From Leptospira sp. (GTDB taxonomy: Bacteria > Spirochaetota > Leptospiria > Leptospirales > Leptospiraceae), in assembly GCA_009991425.1 (NCBI GenBank), contig JAACWH010000035.1, positions 1 to 57,405 on the forward strand: a stretch of 57,405 nucleotides of DNA, in the 5' to 3' direction. Positions within the stretch are counted from its first letter, which is position 1. Each line of letters begins with the position of its first letter. The position numbers and the translations under genes were made by a program. Below, piece after piece: positions 45,390 through 53,939 of this stretch. Below the pieces are notes generated by a model. The model was not told the DNA's origin. It saw nothing but the letters and a program-made list of their open reading frames with translations, and did no database searches.

Positions 45390-47981
45390 TCAAATATAAG
45401 AATCTAGAATTTCAAAAACTAAATTAGAAAGATTCTTTTCTTTTAATATGGATTCAATATTTTCCTTGAGAAGTATTCTTTGCTCTGTTGGCAAATGATC
45501 TAGGTCACCTAAATTCTTACTCAACCTTGCGGCTGATTGGGGATTGATCTTATCTAGTTCAAGTATGCATTCTCGAATAAATTCATAAGCCTTTCCATCT
45601 TTGCGATGGAATTGGAGTCTGTTTCTAGAAAAACTACCGAGTAGAGCTGAGATTCGATTTGGATTCTTGATTTCAAAATAAGAACTCTTTTTGATTTCTT
45701 GGACTCTCTCTAAGGTATCATTTCGTTCAGAGCTTGCTTGGCAGGAAAACCAAAAGTCTAAAACCAATGGATTGGTCTTCCATTTACTAAAGAAGGCATC
45801 CATAATTTTAGAAAAATATTCTGAATCTGAATGCGAAAGAATTCTTAAAGAGGCGATTTCATCAGTTAAATTATCTGCATACAGCCATTGATCAAAAACC
45901 ATAGATTCATCTTTTAGAAAAGAAAGACTGGTGTTCTTTAGCATGCGAGCACCAACCGCTTTCAATCGATTCGATTCTTCCTTTAAATAGCTATTTAAGT
46001 ATTGATAATTTTTAACTAATGCTTCTGAGTGAATTGTTGCAATTGATTCTCTCAAAAGCGATATGGCATACTTTGTCTCTGGAAGTTTATAAACTTTCTG
46101 TAGATTTGTACTATTAGTTAAGTTTGGAATATTAATTAAGTTTGCTAGGAGTCGAAAATCTTTTTTATTTTTTGGAATCGATTCTAAAATAGTTGCATAG
46201 GACATTTCAAACTTAGGATCAGGAACAAAGTTAGAATCTATTGTGGTTTGGATAATTCTATTTTTGATTTTATTACCACTGTCCCATCTAACAAAGGCAT
46301 CCTTACTTTTTGCCCAAAGAAAATATTCTTCATCTATGGATTGTTGCCATTTTAATTCTATAGGAGCCGAAAAAGTTTCCAGTAAAGACAAAGTAGGCTT
46401 CGAACTAAAAGAGCCAACATGAATGATTCCTGAATCTCCATTCAATTGCCAGATTCCCTCATCAACAACTTCTTCATCCTGATAAACAGAATATTTAATT
46501 GGATAAGTGAGTGGGATCTTAGAATTTGAAAAATTACTGTCCTTCCATAATATTTCAAAGTTCTGATTTACCTCGTTGTATTTTTCTTCAAAAGATAAGA
46601 TCGGAGTTCCCTTTCGATCATACCAATTTCGAAAAGTTTTTAAATCTATGGATGTGGAATCTTGCATGGAATCAATAAATTCTTTAGTTGTAACAGCCTG
46701 TCCATCATGTCTTTCAAAATATAGATTCATTCCCTTACGAAAATTTTCTTCACCAAGCAAGGTATAAATCATTCTGATAACCTCAGCACCTTTTTCATAA
46801 ACGGTACGAGTATAGAAATTATCAATGTCCAAATATTCTTTAGGTTGAATCGGATGGGAAAGTGGACCATTGTCTTCTGGGAATTGGTAGTTACGTAGAA
46901 AATCAACATCATCAATTCTTTTGACTCCTGATCCTAATTTATCCTGGGAGAATAACTGATCTCTAAATACAGTAAGACCTTCCTTGAGAGTCAACTGGAA
47001 CCAATTTCTACAAGTTATACGGTTGCCAGTCCAATTGTGAAAGTATTCATGAGCGATAACACTAAGTATATCTTCGAAAACACTGTCTGTTGCAGTTTGT
47101 TCAGAAGCAAGAACGAGTTTAGAATTAAAAATATTCAATCCCTTATTTTCCATAGCGCCCATATTGAAATCATTCACTGCAACTATCATATACAAATCTA
47201 GATCATACTCTCGCCCAAATCTCTCTTCATCCCACTTCATGGCAAGTTTGAGAGATTCCATTGCAAAATTACAATATGAAGATAGACCCTTGTTCGAATA
47301 GATTTCAAGATCAACTTTCCTACCCGACATAGTTATAAACTGATCATTAATTTTATCTAGATCACCAGCTACAAGTGCGAAGAGGTAGGATGGCTTTGGA
47401 AAAGGATCTTTCCAGATATGAACTTTCCTTCCATCTGCTAGATCTTCCACTCCGATTCGATTCCCATTCGAGAGAGCAATAGGACAGTTTGTTGGATCGA
47501 CAATTATTTTTACCGAATAGATCGAAAGTATATCTGGTCTATCGATAAAATATGTGATTCTTCTAAAGCCTTCTGGTTCATTCTGAGAGCAATAGATACC
47601 ATTGGATTGGTATAAACCTAGAAGTTCTGTATTTTCAAGAGGCTTGATTGTATTTTCAATTTCAATTTCATGTTCATCTGAGTTTAGATTAAGAATTTCT
47701 AAACCATGATCATTTAAAATAAAATCTTCTTTAGATAAAGCTCTTCCATCCAAACGAATACTCACTAGAGATAGGGATTCACCATTTAGAAATAGTCTTG
47801 GGGAATTCTGGGATGAGTTTTGGCTATCCTTAGAAGCAGGATTGGCAATGATTCGAAATTTACTCTTTACTATAGTATTTGTAGGATGGAGAGAAAATTC
47901 TAAATCAACCTCTGGAATCAACCATCCAGAGGGTTTATAATCAGAAAGTTTTGTCTTTACTCTTTGCGGAGATTGGGACAA
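45390..47981 (-). CDS. pepN: Aminopeptidase N
   Basis: This M1-family zinc aminopeptidase trims N-terminal residues from peptides. The 863 residues contain the substrate-recognition GAMENKGLNIFN (GAMEN at 275-279), zinc site HEYFHNWTGNRITCRNWFQL (HEYFH 311-315) and the second zinc Glu334 in LKEGLTVF. The order (N-terminal beta domain, catalytic domain, C-terminal helical domain) matches the E. coli PepN type. The start is TTG 47981, directly abutting the TAA stop of the RRM gene. No nearer ATG exists. It is cytoplasmic, with no signal peptide. Confidence 0.95.
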   Translation of the reverse strand: MSQSPQRVKTKLSDYKPSGWLIPEVDLEFSLHPTNTIVKSKFRIIANPASKDSQNSSQNSPRLFLNGESLSLVSIRLDGRALSKEDFILNDHGLEILNLNSDEHEIEIENTIKPLENTELLGLYQSNGIYCSQNEPEGFRRITYFIDRPDILSIYSVKIIVDPTNCPIALSNGNRIGVEDLADGRKVHIWKDPFPKPSYLFALVAGDLDKINDQFITMSGRKVDLEIYSNKGLSSYCNFAMESLKLAMKWDEERFGREYDLDLYMIVAVNDFNMGAMENKGLNIFNSKLVLASEQTATDSVFEDILSVIAHEYFHNWTGNRITCRNWFQLTLKEGLTVFRDQLFSQDKLGSGVKRIDDVDFLRNYQFPEDNGPLSHPIQPKEYLDIDNFYTRTVYEKGAEVIRMIYTLLGEENFRKGMNLYFERHDGQAVTTKEFIDSMQDSTSIDLKTFRNWYDRKGTPILSFEEKYNEVNQNFEILWKDSNFSNSKIPLTYPIKYSVYQDEEVVDEGIWQLNGDSGIIHVGSFSSKPTLSLLETFSAPIELKWQQSIDEEYFLWAKSKDAFVRWDSGNKIKNRIIQTTIDSNFVPDPKFEMSYATILESIPKNKKDFRLLANLINIPNLTNSTNLQKVYKLPETKYAISLLRESIATIHSEALVKNYQYLNSYLKEESNRLKAVGARMLKNTSLSFLKDESMVFDQWLYADNLTDEIASLRILSHSDSEYFSKIMDAFFSKWKTNPLVLDFWFSCQASSERNDTLERVQEIKKSSYFEIKNPNRISALLGSFSRNRLQFHRKDGKAYEFIRECILELDKINPQSAARLSKNLGDLDHLPTEQRILLKENIESILKEKNLSNLVFEILDSYI

Positions 47982-48257
47982 TTAATAGTTTCTTGGATTA
48001 GAATTTCTTGGTTTTTCCTCAGCAAGATTGACTCGAAGTGCTCTACCATCCAAGTCCTTTCCATTCATTCCATCAATTGCATTTTGAGCAGATTCAGGAG
48101 TATCAAAAGTTATAAATGCAAAACCCTTAAAATTGCCTGTGTCTCTGTCATGTATCATTTTGCAATCTTGGATAGTGCCAAAGTCTGAAAACACAGTGCG
48201 AATTGCTTCTTCTGTAATACGAAAATTTAAATTACCAACATAAATCTTAGAAACCAT
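47982..48257 (-). CDS. RRM-type RNA-binding protein
   Basis: The 91-residue protein is a single RNA-recognition motif. RNP2 is KIYVGNL at residues 4-10, and RNP1 is KGFAFITF near 44-51. A short basic tail (EEKPRNSNPRNY) follows. Such small RRM proteins in cyanobacteria and spirochaetes are often cold- or stress-induced RNA chaperones. AAGGT lies 7 bases before ATG 48257. A good promoter lies upstream (48299-48327), and pepN follows with no gap. A second RRM protein is encoded at 54917-55285. Confidence 0.88.
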   Translation of the reverse strand: MVSKIYVGNLNFRITEEAIRTVFSDFGTIQDCKMIHDRDTGNFKGFAFITFDTPESAQNAIDGMNGKDLDGRALRVNLAEEKPRNSNPRNY

Positions 48258-48298
48258 TGAGTTACCTTAAAAACCTTACTTGTAAAAAAATCCTCCCT

Positions 48299-48327
48299 AG
48301 CTTATTCGATTTCATATTTTCTGTCAA
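48299..48327 (-). promoter_or_regulatory. Sigma-70 promoter of the RRM gene
   Basis: On the minus strand TTGACA (48322-48327) and TAAGCT (48299-48304) are separated by 17 bases. The -35 is perfect and the -10 matches 3 of 6. A GGGAGGA in the leader (48291-48297) has no start codon behind it. The true start has its own AAGGT. Confidence 0.5.
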
Positions 48328-48368
48328 ACAAATTCAGAAATTAATCAAAAAAATTGTATAAAATATCT

Positions 48369-49136
48369 TTAAATTTTATGAACGCCTGGGGATTGATTTG
48401 ATGTTATTTGCAAGTCGATGGCTCTTTGGTTTCTAATTTCTGAAAAATTATGAGAAAGTGAGATGGGTATTTTTCTCTGCCAGGATGGAATAGGAATTAA
48501 ATTATCCTTTGCCAAACTTTTCCAAAGTAAAGTTTCCTCTTCCTTGTCCCTTGAAAAGTAAAAAGGATTTCTACTCTCTTCATTCTCCAATGCTGGGTAG
48601 TTTGTATCATTTCGTTCAATCAATTCGATTAGTTCTTTTCCCCTGCTCTCAATATAATTCAAGAAAGAATCTCCAAAAGGTTTTAATTCATTTGAAGATT
48701 CCTGGGATTGAGTCTGCCATTTGTACCAATCGTATCCATAAAGAAAGTCATGAAGGTATTTGAATCGAATTAGAGATTTGGATCCAAAGAGACGAAAGAT
48801 AGATTTTATTTTTTCCTTTCGATTTTCGATGAATTCTTGTTTAATCGAGCTGACTTTGTATTCTATCACCAAGGAATGTATCAGAAAATCAAAATCCCAA
48901 AATATATTTTCACGAAAATTAGAAACTGATTCTTCAATAAGTTTATGACAAAAATCTATCCAATTATTTATATCGGCATCTGTTTCAAAATTTTCTTGTT
49001 CTTGTTCAATTAATTTTTTTATAGGCGTCGCATATTTTTTATCAGGGCATAGAGACAGATACGAAATGCTATTATTTATTAAAATTCTATCTATTTCTTC
49101 CAACTGATTCAACTGTTGTTCTGTAAAAACCTGCAT
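48369..49136 (-). CDS. Hypothetical cytoplasmic protein
   Basis: The 255-residue protein has no signal peptide or membrane helix and is mainly helical, with aromatic-rich segments (NIFWDFDFLIHSLVIEYK and KYLHDFLYGYDWYKWQTQ). The C-terminal third is less ordered. I do not recognise a family. Its ATG 49136 overlaps the stop of the upstream prenyltransferase gene by one base (TAATG), so it is translated with it and may serve the same pathway. Confidence 0.55.
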   Translation of the reverse strand: MQVFTEQQLNQLEEIDRILINNSISYLSLCPDKKYATPIKKLIEQEQENFETDADINNWIDFCHKLIEESVSNFRENIFWDFDFLIHSLVIEYKVSSIKQEFIENRKEKIKSIFRLFGSKSLIRFKYLHDFLYGYDWYKWQTQSQESSNELKPFGDSFLNYIESRGKELIELIERNDTNYPALENEESRNPFYFSRDKEEETLLWKSLAKDNLIPIPSWQRKIPISLSHNFSEIRNQRAIDLQITSNQSPGVHKI

Positions 49137-50068
49137 TAATAAAATCCTAAGTTTTTTACAACTAAAAGAGTCGATATAAAGATATAATTACCCCATATCA
49201 ATATATGTAATTTTGATTTAAATTTATTCAATTCAGGGAATGCATCCGTTATTGCATATTTACTTTTTTTAATTAAGCTTTTTAAAAAATATAGATTAAA
49301 GATTGTGAAAATTAAGGAATCTATCCAAGAAAATATTTTTGTAACAAAAATAGGGCTTAGAATTAAAACGATAGCTGAAATGATACTTAAAAGTATTATC
49401 AATTTTTTTGCCATTGCGTTGCCCCATTTGGTAACAAAAGTTTTCTTTCCACCTTCACGATCTGAGATCTCATCGCTTAGTCCACTTGCAATAGCACTCG
49501 CTAAGGCAAATAACACTGAACTAGAAAATAACATATAAGTAGACGGTAAATCCAATTCACCTGCTTGGATGAAATAATTACAATAAGGAAGAACAAAGCC
49601 AACTCCAAACATTTCTAAAAGTTCTCCTCCGCCAAGATAATTCAATCGAATCGGTGGAGCTGAATAGAGTAAAAATATGGTTAAACAAAAAATTCCTAAA
49701 AAACTAAAATATGTTCGATCGAAGAAATACTCAATAATTACCGATAACAAAACAGCAGATAGACCAGCAAATATTCCTACAATAAGTATTTGTTTAGCAG
49801 GTAAGATACCATCGGGAATTGTTTTGGGGCTACCTGAATTTGGGTAAAGGCTTCGTTTGATCCCATCAACCTTTTGGTCCCAATAGTCATTCAATAGGAC
49901 TATAAAGATAGTTAGGAAAAAGGTAAAAAGGAATCCTAGAAAAAATAAAAGAGAATCTAAATTTTGGTTAGAATAAATTCCCAAACTTTGGCCCCATAAA
50001 AAGGGAACCAGCATTTTAGGCCAAGAATTGATTTTTATAGCAAAAAGCCATCTTTGAAGAAATTTCAT
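49136..50068 (-). CDS. UbiA-family prenyltransferase, copy A
   Basis: The 310-residue integral membrane protein belongs to the aromatic prenyltransferase family that joins a polyprenyl chain to an acceptor. The two Asp-rich motifs are NDYWDQKVD at 60-68 and SDEISDREGG at 198-207. A segment between them, YSAPPIRLNYLGGGELLEMF, resembles the MenA type. The acceptor could be a menaquinone precursor or another isoprenoid. It starts at ATG 50068 and is followed by the overlapping hypothetical gene. The divergent ABC-transporter gene begins 88 bases away, and a paralog is encoded at 51647-52552. Confidence 0.85.
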   Translation of the reverse strand: MKFLQRWLFAIKINSWPKMLVPFLWGQSLGIYSNQNLDSLLFFLGFLFTFFLTIFIVLLNDYWDQKVDGIKRSLYPNSGSPKTIPDGILPAKQILIVGIFAGLSAVLLSVIIEYFFDRTYFSFLGIFCLTIFLLYSAPPIRLNYLGGGELLEMFGVGFVLPYCNYFIQAGELDLPSTYMLFSSSVLFALASAIASGLSDEISDREGGKKTFVTKWGNAMAKKLIILLSIISAIVLILSPIFVTKIFSWIDSLIFTIFNLYFLKSLIKKSKYAITDAFPELNKFKSKLHILIWGNYIFISTLLVVKNLGFY

Positions 50069-50156
50069 ACAGATATTAATTTAGGGAAATCATAATTCTA
50101 CTTTCCATTTTCATATTAGAAATCAATCTGAATCTATATACTCAATTTTTAAAAAA

Positions 50157-50942
50157 ATGTCGGACAAATCTAATTTCTCAATCAATTTAGTAAAAATTTC
50201 AAAATCCTATTCCAAAAAGAATGTCTTACATGATATTGAAATTCGCTTTGATTCCAATCAAATATATGGGCTTATCGGATCAAATGGTGCAGGGAAAACA
50301 ACGCTTCTTGAAATTATTGTTGGATTGAAATCTTCTGATTCTGGAATCATTCAATTCAATTCCGACCAAAAGATAATTGGAATTCCTAAGGATCAGATCG
50401 GATTTGCTGGTCAAATACCTGTTCTCTGGAACAAACTAAGTTGCACGGAACATGCATGGCTACATGGAAGATTTTACAACATTCCTAAGAAATTGCTGCA
50501 AAGTCGTATTGAAAATCTTTTCTCAGATTTTGAATTTGAAGATTACAAAAATTATAAAATTGAAAATCTTTCAGGTGGTTTGAAACAAAGATTGAACTTA
50601 ACCTTATCCTTATTGCATTCACCCAGAATCATAATCTGGGATGAACCAACAACTGGTTTAGATATTGATTCCAAACTCCTCTTAAGGAAATTTCTTCTAA
50701 GGTATTCAGAAGAAAACAATGCGCTTACTATTATTTCTAGCCATGATCTCTTTGAACTGGAACAACTCTGTTCTAAATTTATATTTCTTAGCCGAGGTAA
50801 AATAATTGCCAATGGAAATTTCTCTCAATTAGAAGCAGAACATCTTTCAAGTGCCAAACCTAATACAAATGTACATCTAGAAGATATCTATAAAAAATTA
50901 ATCCATAGCAACAATCATGAAACTCATTTATCTAATCTATAA
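50157..50942 (+). CDS. ABC transporter ATP-binding protein
   Basis: The 261-residue cytoplasmic ATPase drives the permease encoded next. Walker A is GSNGAGKTT (about 40-48), the ABC signature is ENLSGGLKQRL, and Walker B is RIIIWDEPTTGLD, followed by a switch His in ISSHDLFELE. The pattern is of drug, lipid or polysaccharide-type exporters with ABC-2 permeases. No ribosome site precedes ATG 50157. The permease gene overlaps its end by 26 bases. It sits between two prenyltransferase genes, which suggests export of a prenylated product or precursor, though this is inference. Confidence 0.92.
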   Translation: MSDKSNFSINLVKISKSYSKKNVLHDIEIRFDSNQIYGLIGSNGAGKTTLLEIIVGLKSSDSGIIQFNSDQKIIGIPKDQIGFAGQIPVLWNKLSCTEHAWLHGRFYNIPKKLLQSRIENLFSDFEFEDYKNYKIENLSGGLKQRLNLTLSLLHSPRIIIWDEPTTGLDIDSKLLLRKFLLRYSEENNALTIISSHDLFELEQLCSKFIFLSRGKIIANGNFSQLEAEHLSSAKPNTNVHLEDIYKKLIHSNNHETHLSNL

Positions 50943-51657
50943 AGCCTGGCTTCAACAATCACGTGATATCTTATCACTGGGAATACTTGTATTAACAACG
51001 CCTGTTTTATTTTTAATGTATTATTCTTTAACTAATGGAGAATCTAATTCTTTTCTACCAATTCTAATTTTACTTTCGGTAATAATGGTAGTCTTCTCCT
51101 CGTCGTTAGTTGTGGCAAAAGAAATAGAATCCAAAACAATAATTCGTATGTTACTTGCGGGAATACCTTATTACTTAGTGATTCTCGGTCTTTGTATGGT
51201 ACAATTTTTATTATCCATACTCTCAATAGTGTTCACTTTATTTCTTTTCTATAAGTTCGATATTTATTCTTTTTCTATCTTGACTAAAATTTTCTATTCA
51301 GCCTGCCTCACTTCCCTTTGTTGTATTTGGATAGGAGCAAGCATAGGATCTCTAGCAAAAAATACTTTAAAGGCATTTTCCATATCAAGTCTTATAATGT
51401 TTATTTTGCTTATACTTTCAGGTGCAATGTTTCCGATTCCTCAAGTGGAAATTACATTTTCATATTACTCGCAAGTTAATTTATTCGATTTTATTCCTTC
51501 TCTTATTTTCATAAAAAGCATCCAATCCATAACATCAGTTAATAACAACTATTTAGGATTAATGGTGAGTAATACAATTAATTGCCTATTCTATTTATTT
51601 CTAGCAATCGCAATCTTTCAATTTTCAAATTTCAAGAAGGTAAATGATGTACCATAA
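50917..51657 (+). CDS. ABC-2 type permease
   Basis: The 246-residue protein has six predicted membrane helices (from ILSLGILVLTTPVLFLMYYS to CLFYLFLAIAIF). The conserved cytoplasmic coupling segment reads VVAKEIESKTIIRMLLAG, matching heme-exporter and ABC-2 permeases. ATG 50917 lies within the ATPase gene, 26 bases before its end, so the two are coupled. The second prenyltransferase starts inside its last codons. Single permease and ATPase genes suggest a dimer of each. Substrate unknown. Confidence 0.85.
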   Translation: MKLIYLIYKAWLQQSRDILSLGILVLTTPVLFLMYYSLTNGESNSFLPILILLSVIMVVFSSSLVVAKEIESKTIIRMLLAGIPYYLVILGLCMVQFLLSILSIVFTLFLFYKFDIYSFSILTKIFYSACLTSLCCIWIGASIGSLAKNTLKAFSISSLIMFILLILSGAMFPIPQVEITFSYYSQVNLFDFIPSLIFIKSIQSITSVNNNYLGLMVSNTINCLFYLFLAIAIFQFSNFKKVNDVP

Positions 51658-52552
51658 AATTTTTATTTGGCTAAAAGCAGCAAGACTGCCTTCACAATCC
51701 TATATCCTCCTTCCTATATTACTTGGACAGATGATAGCTTATAGCATTAGCAATCAATTTTCCTGGGAACTGTTTTACTTATTACTCGCATTTAGTATTT
51801 TCATTCAATTTTTTATAATTTTTGCAAACGACTTCGCTGACCAAGAAACTGATAGCCTAAATAAAACATATACACTTTTTTCCGGAGGTTCAAGAGTCTT
51901 AGTTGATGGCGATTTAAAAGCTACTGATTTAAAAAGAGCAACAATAATTTTAATGACTTTATGTTTGGGAATCGGCTTGGTTCTTAACCTTTTTTACCAT
52001 AGGCATTTTTCTTTATTCTTTGTTATCTCAAGTTTCTTATTATTATGGGCATATTCCTATAAACCAATTCAACTTTCTTACCGAGGAGGAGGTGAACTTT
52101 TGCAGATGCTTGGACTTGGTTTTGTGTTGCCGCTATTTTCCTTTTACATTCAATCTGATTCTTTCCAAGGATTTCCTTTTTCACTATTAGCTGTTTTATT
52201 TCCTACTCATCTTGCTTGTGCGATTGCAACCTCCCTTCCTGACCAACCATCTGATCAAATTTCTAGCAAAAATAGCTTCACTGTAAAATGGGGTAGTGGC
52301 ATAGCAAAGACTTCGATTTTAATTTTACAGAGCATTGCTTCTATTTGTCTTTGGATTTATTACAATAGTAAAAGCTCAATTTATTTTAATGAATTTTTGT
52401 ATTTTGTTCCTTTATTTGGAATCTTATTCACAGTCTTCTTTTTCAAATCACAACCTGGAAATACTAGATTAAGTTTATTTGTTTTCTTTTCTTTATTCAC
52501 CACGATGACGATAGAGGCTGGATTAATTCTAATTTATTATGTTCTATCCTAA
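51647..52552 (+). CDS. UbiA-family prenyltransferase, copy B
   Basis: This integral membrane enzyme is 301 residues from ATG 51647, or 302 from ATG 51644. The AAGG ribosome site at 51637-51640 fits the second better. The Asp-rich motifs are NDFADQETD (61-69) and LPDQPSDQ (197-204). The segment SYRGGGELLQMLGLGFVLP nearly repeats copy A's NYLGGGELLEMFGVGFVLP, so the two are paralogs of one subfamily. It overlaps the permease end and is followed 27 bases later by the lycopene-cyclase-like gene. Acceptor and prenyl chain are unknown. Confidence 0.85.
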   Translation: MYHKIFIWLKAARLPSQSYILLPILLGQMIAYSISNQFSWELFYLLLAFSIFIQFFIIFANDFADQETDSLNKTYTLFSGGSRVLVDGDLKATDLKRATIILMTLCLGIGLVLNLFYHRHFSLFFVISSFLLLWAYSYKPIQLSYRGGGELLQMLGLGFVLPLFSFYIQSDSFQGFPFSLLAVLFPTHLACAIATSLPDQPSDQISSKNSFTVKWGSGIAKTSILILQSIASICLWIYYNSKSSIYFNEFLYFVPLFGILFTVFFFKSQPGNTRLSLFVFFSLFTTMTIEAGLILIYYVLS

Positions 52553-52579
52553 TTTTTATTTTATTTTCATTAATTCTAT

Positions 52580-53287
52580 ATGATCTCATTTCTTTTTGAA
52601 TACAATTTTCTTTTGTTGAGTCTTCTTTTCTTAGTTCCTGGTTTAGTTATTCTTCTACTAAGAAAAGATCTAAGAGAACCTATCCTTTTAATGTCCTTGG
52701 CTTCCATACCTTTTGCATTTACGGAATATCTCTTTTATCCAAACTATTGGGAACCTAAATTTTTATGGAATCTGATAGACAAGATTGGTTTTGGAATAGA
52801 AGATATAATTTTCGTTATTGGGCTAGCAAGCTTTTCCTCCACAGCTTATAGTTTTACTTTTCGATTTCAATACAAGAAAGGAAACGCGATAAACAGATTA
52901 AATCAAATTAAAAGGATCACAATTCTTTTCAGTTTTGTATTATTATTTTTAGCAGGAGTTTTAATTTTTGAATTAGCTATAATATATGGAAGTATTTTCA
53001 TTATGCTTGGACTGAGTTTATTTATCTTTAGCCAAAGATACGATTTAATAGTTCCCGCCCTCTTAGGAGGTTGCATCTGCTGCTTGATTTATACTTTATT
53101 ATGTGTAGTCTTAATGTTTATATATCCAAGTATCTTTGAGATAACTTGGCATACTGATAAGTTTTTAAATCTATATTTTTTTGGATTACCCTTCGAAGAA
53201 CTTCTTTATGGATATAGTTCAGGATTTATAGCGACTATATTTTATCCTTATGTAAGCAATTCATACTTTGAGAAAATTAATAAATAA
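52580..53287 (+). CDS. Lycopene-cyclase-domain-like membrane protein
   Basis: The 235-residue protein has about seven membrane helices in two halves. Each half carries a short acidic motif of the lycopene cyclase domain (CrtYc/CrtYd, CarR): FGIEDIIFVIG at 71-81 and LPFEELLYGYSSG at 203-215, plus PFAFTEYLFYP near 44-53. Members of this domain family form beta- or epsilon-ionone rings, usually as heterodimers or in fused form. Similarity is by motif and layout only, and the first Glu-Asp pair differs from the usual Glu-Glu. No phytoene synthase or desaturase gene is in the window. It is last in the plus-strand run. Confidence 0.5.
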   Translation: MISFLFEYNFLLLSLLFLVPGLVILLLRKDLREPILLMSLASIPFAFTEYLFYPNYWEPKFLWNLIDKIGFGIEDIIFVIGLASFSSTAYSFTFRFQYKKGNAINRLNQIKRITILFSFVLLFLAGVLIFELAIIYGSIFIMLGLSLFIFSQRYDLIVPALLGGCICCLIYTLLCVVLMFIYPSIFEITWHTDKFLNLYFFGLPFEELLYGYSSGFIATIFYPYVSNSYFEKINK

Positions 53288-53295
53288 AATATTAT

Positions 53296-53898
53296 CTATT
53301 TTTTAAATAGCTTCTTAGATTTAAGAAAGTTGATACCAGTATAAAGTTTTCCATCTATAAAAAGAATAGGATAGACAAGAGATTCATTAATTTTGTTTTT
53401 CTGATTTTTTTTTTGTAATTCTTCTTCAGTATCTCTTAGATTTATATCTTTAAACTCATAACGAATTTTTCTTAAATCATAATGCATTCTTAACTCAACA
53501 ACCTCAGAAGAAGATGAAGAGGCATAGAGTAGGATCTTATGTTTATTACTGAAATTTTTATAGAAGGAAGGAAAAGTTAATTTACTTGCAAATTCCGAAA
53601 AACTTGGTCGAATCCAGATATTATTTTTATAAACAACCAAAGGAAGATCTACCGATCCAATTTCTGGATCAATTTTTCTGGCAAGCTTGCGCATTTCTTC
53701 TGTTCGTTTATCGTCATCAATCAAATCATAAAATATATATGGTTCATCTAGAGTCTTTAACTCTTCCAAAAAATGAATGCAATAAGAGCAAGTTGACAAT
53801 CCATAAACTTTAATATTTTGGGCATAGAGATAAGAAGAACTGATTGAAAAAGTAAATACGAAATATAGGAAATAAATAATTTTACAAAAATATTTCAT
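53296..53898 (-). CDS. Exported tandem glutaredoxin-like protein
   Basis: The 200-residue protein has a signal peptide (FCKIIYFLYFVFTFS) and then two thioredoxin-fold halves. The first (about 28-105) carries STCSYC with Cys37 and Cys40 and a cis-Pro strand LPLVVY. The second (about 118-200) has the same layout, with ASSSSSEVVELRMHY where the Cys motif should be and YPILFIDGKLY as the cis-Pro strand. So the first half is redox-active and the second is a cysteine-free copy. It should act in the periplasm on thiols or disulfides. It lies convergent to the cyclase-like gene. Confidence 0.72.
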   Translation of the reverse strand: MKYFCKIIYFLYFVFTFSISSSYLYAQNIKVYGLSTCSYCIHFLEELKTLDEPYIFYDLIDDDKRTEEMRKLARKIDPEIGSVDLPLVVYKNNIWIRPSFSEFASKLTFPSFYKNFSNKHKILLYASSSSSEVVELRMHYDLRKIRYEFKDINLRDTEEELQKKNQKNKINESLVYPILFIDGKLYTGINFLKSKKLFKK

Positions 53899-53939
53899 AA
53901 TCCAAAGTATTTAGAGCAAATAAAATGTAAAACTTATAT

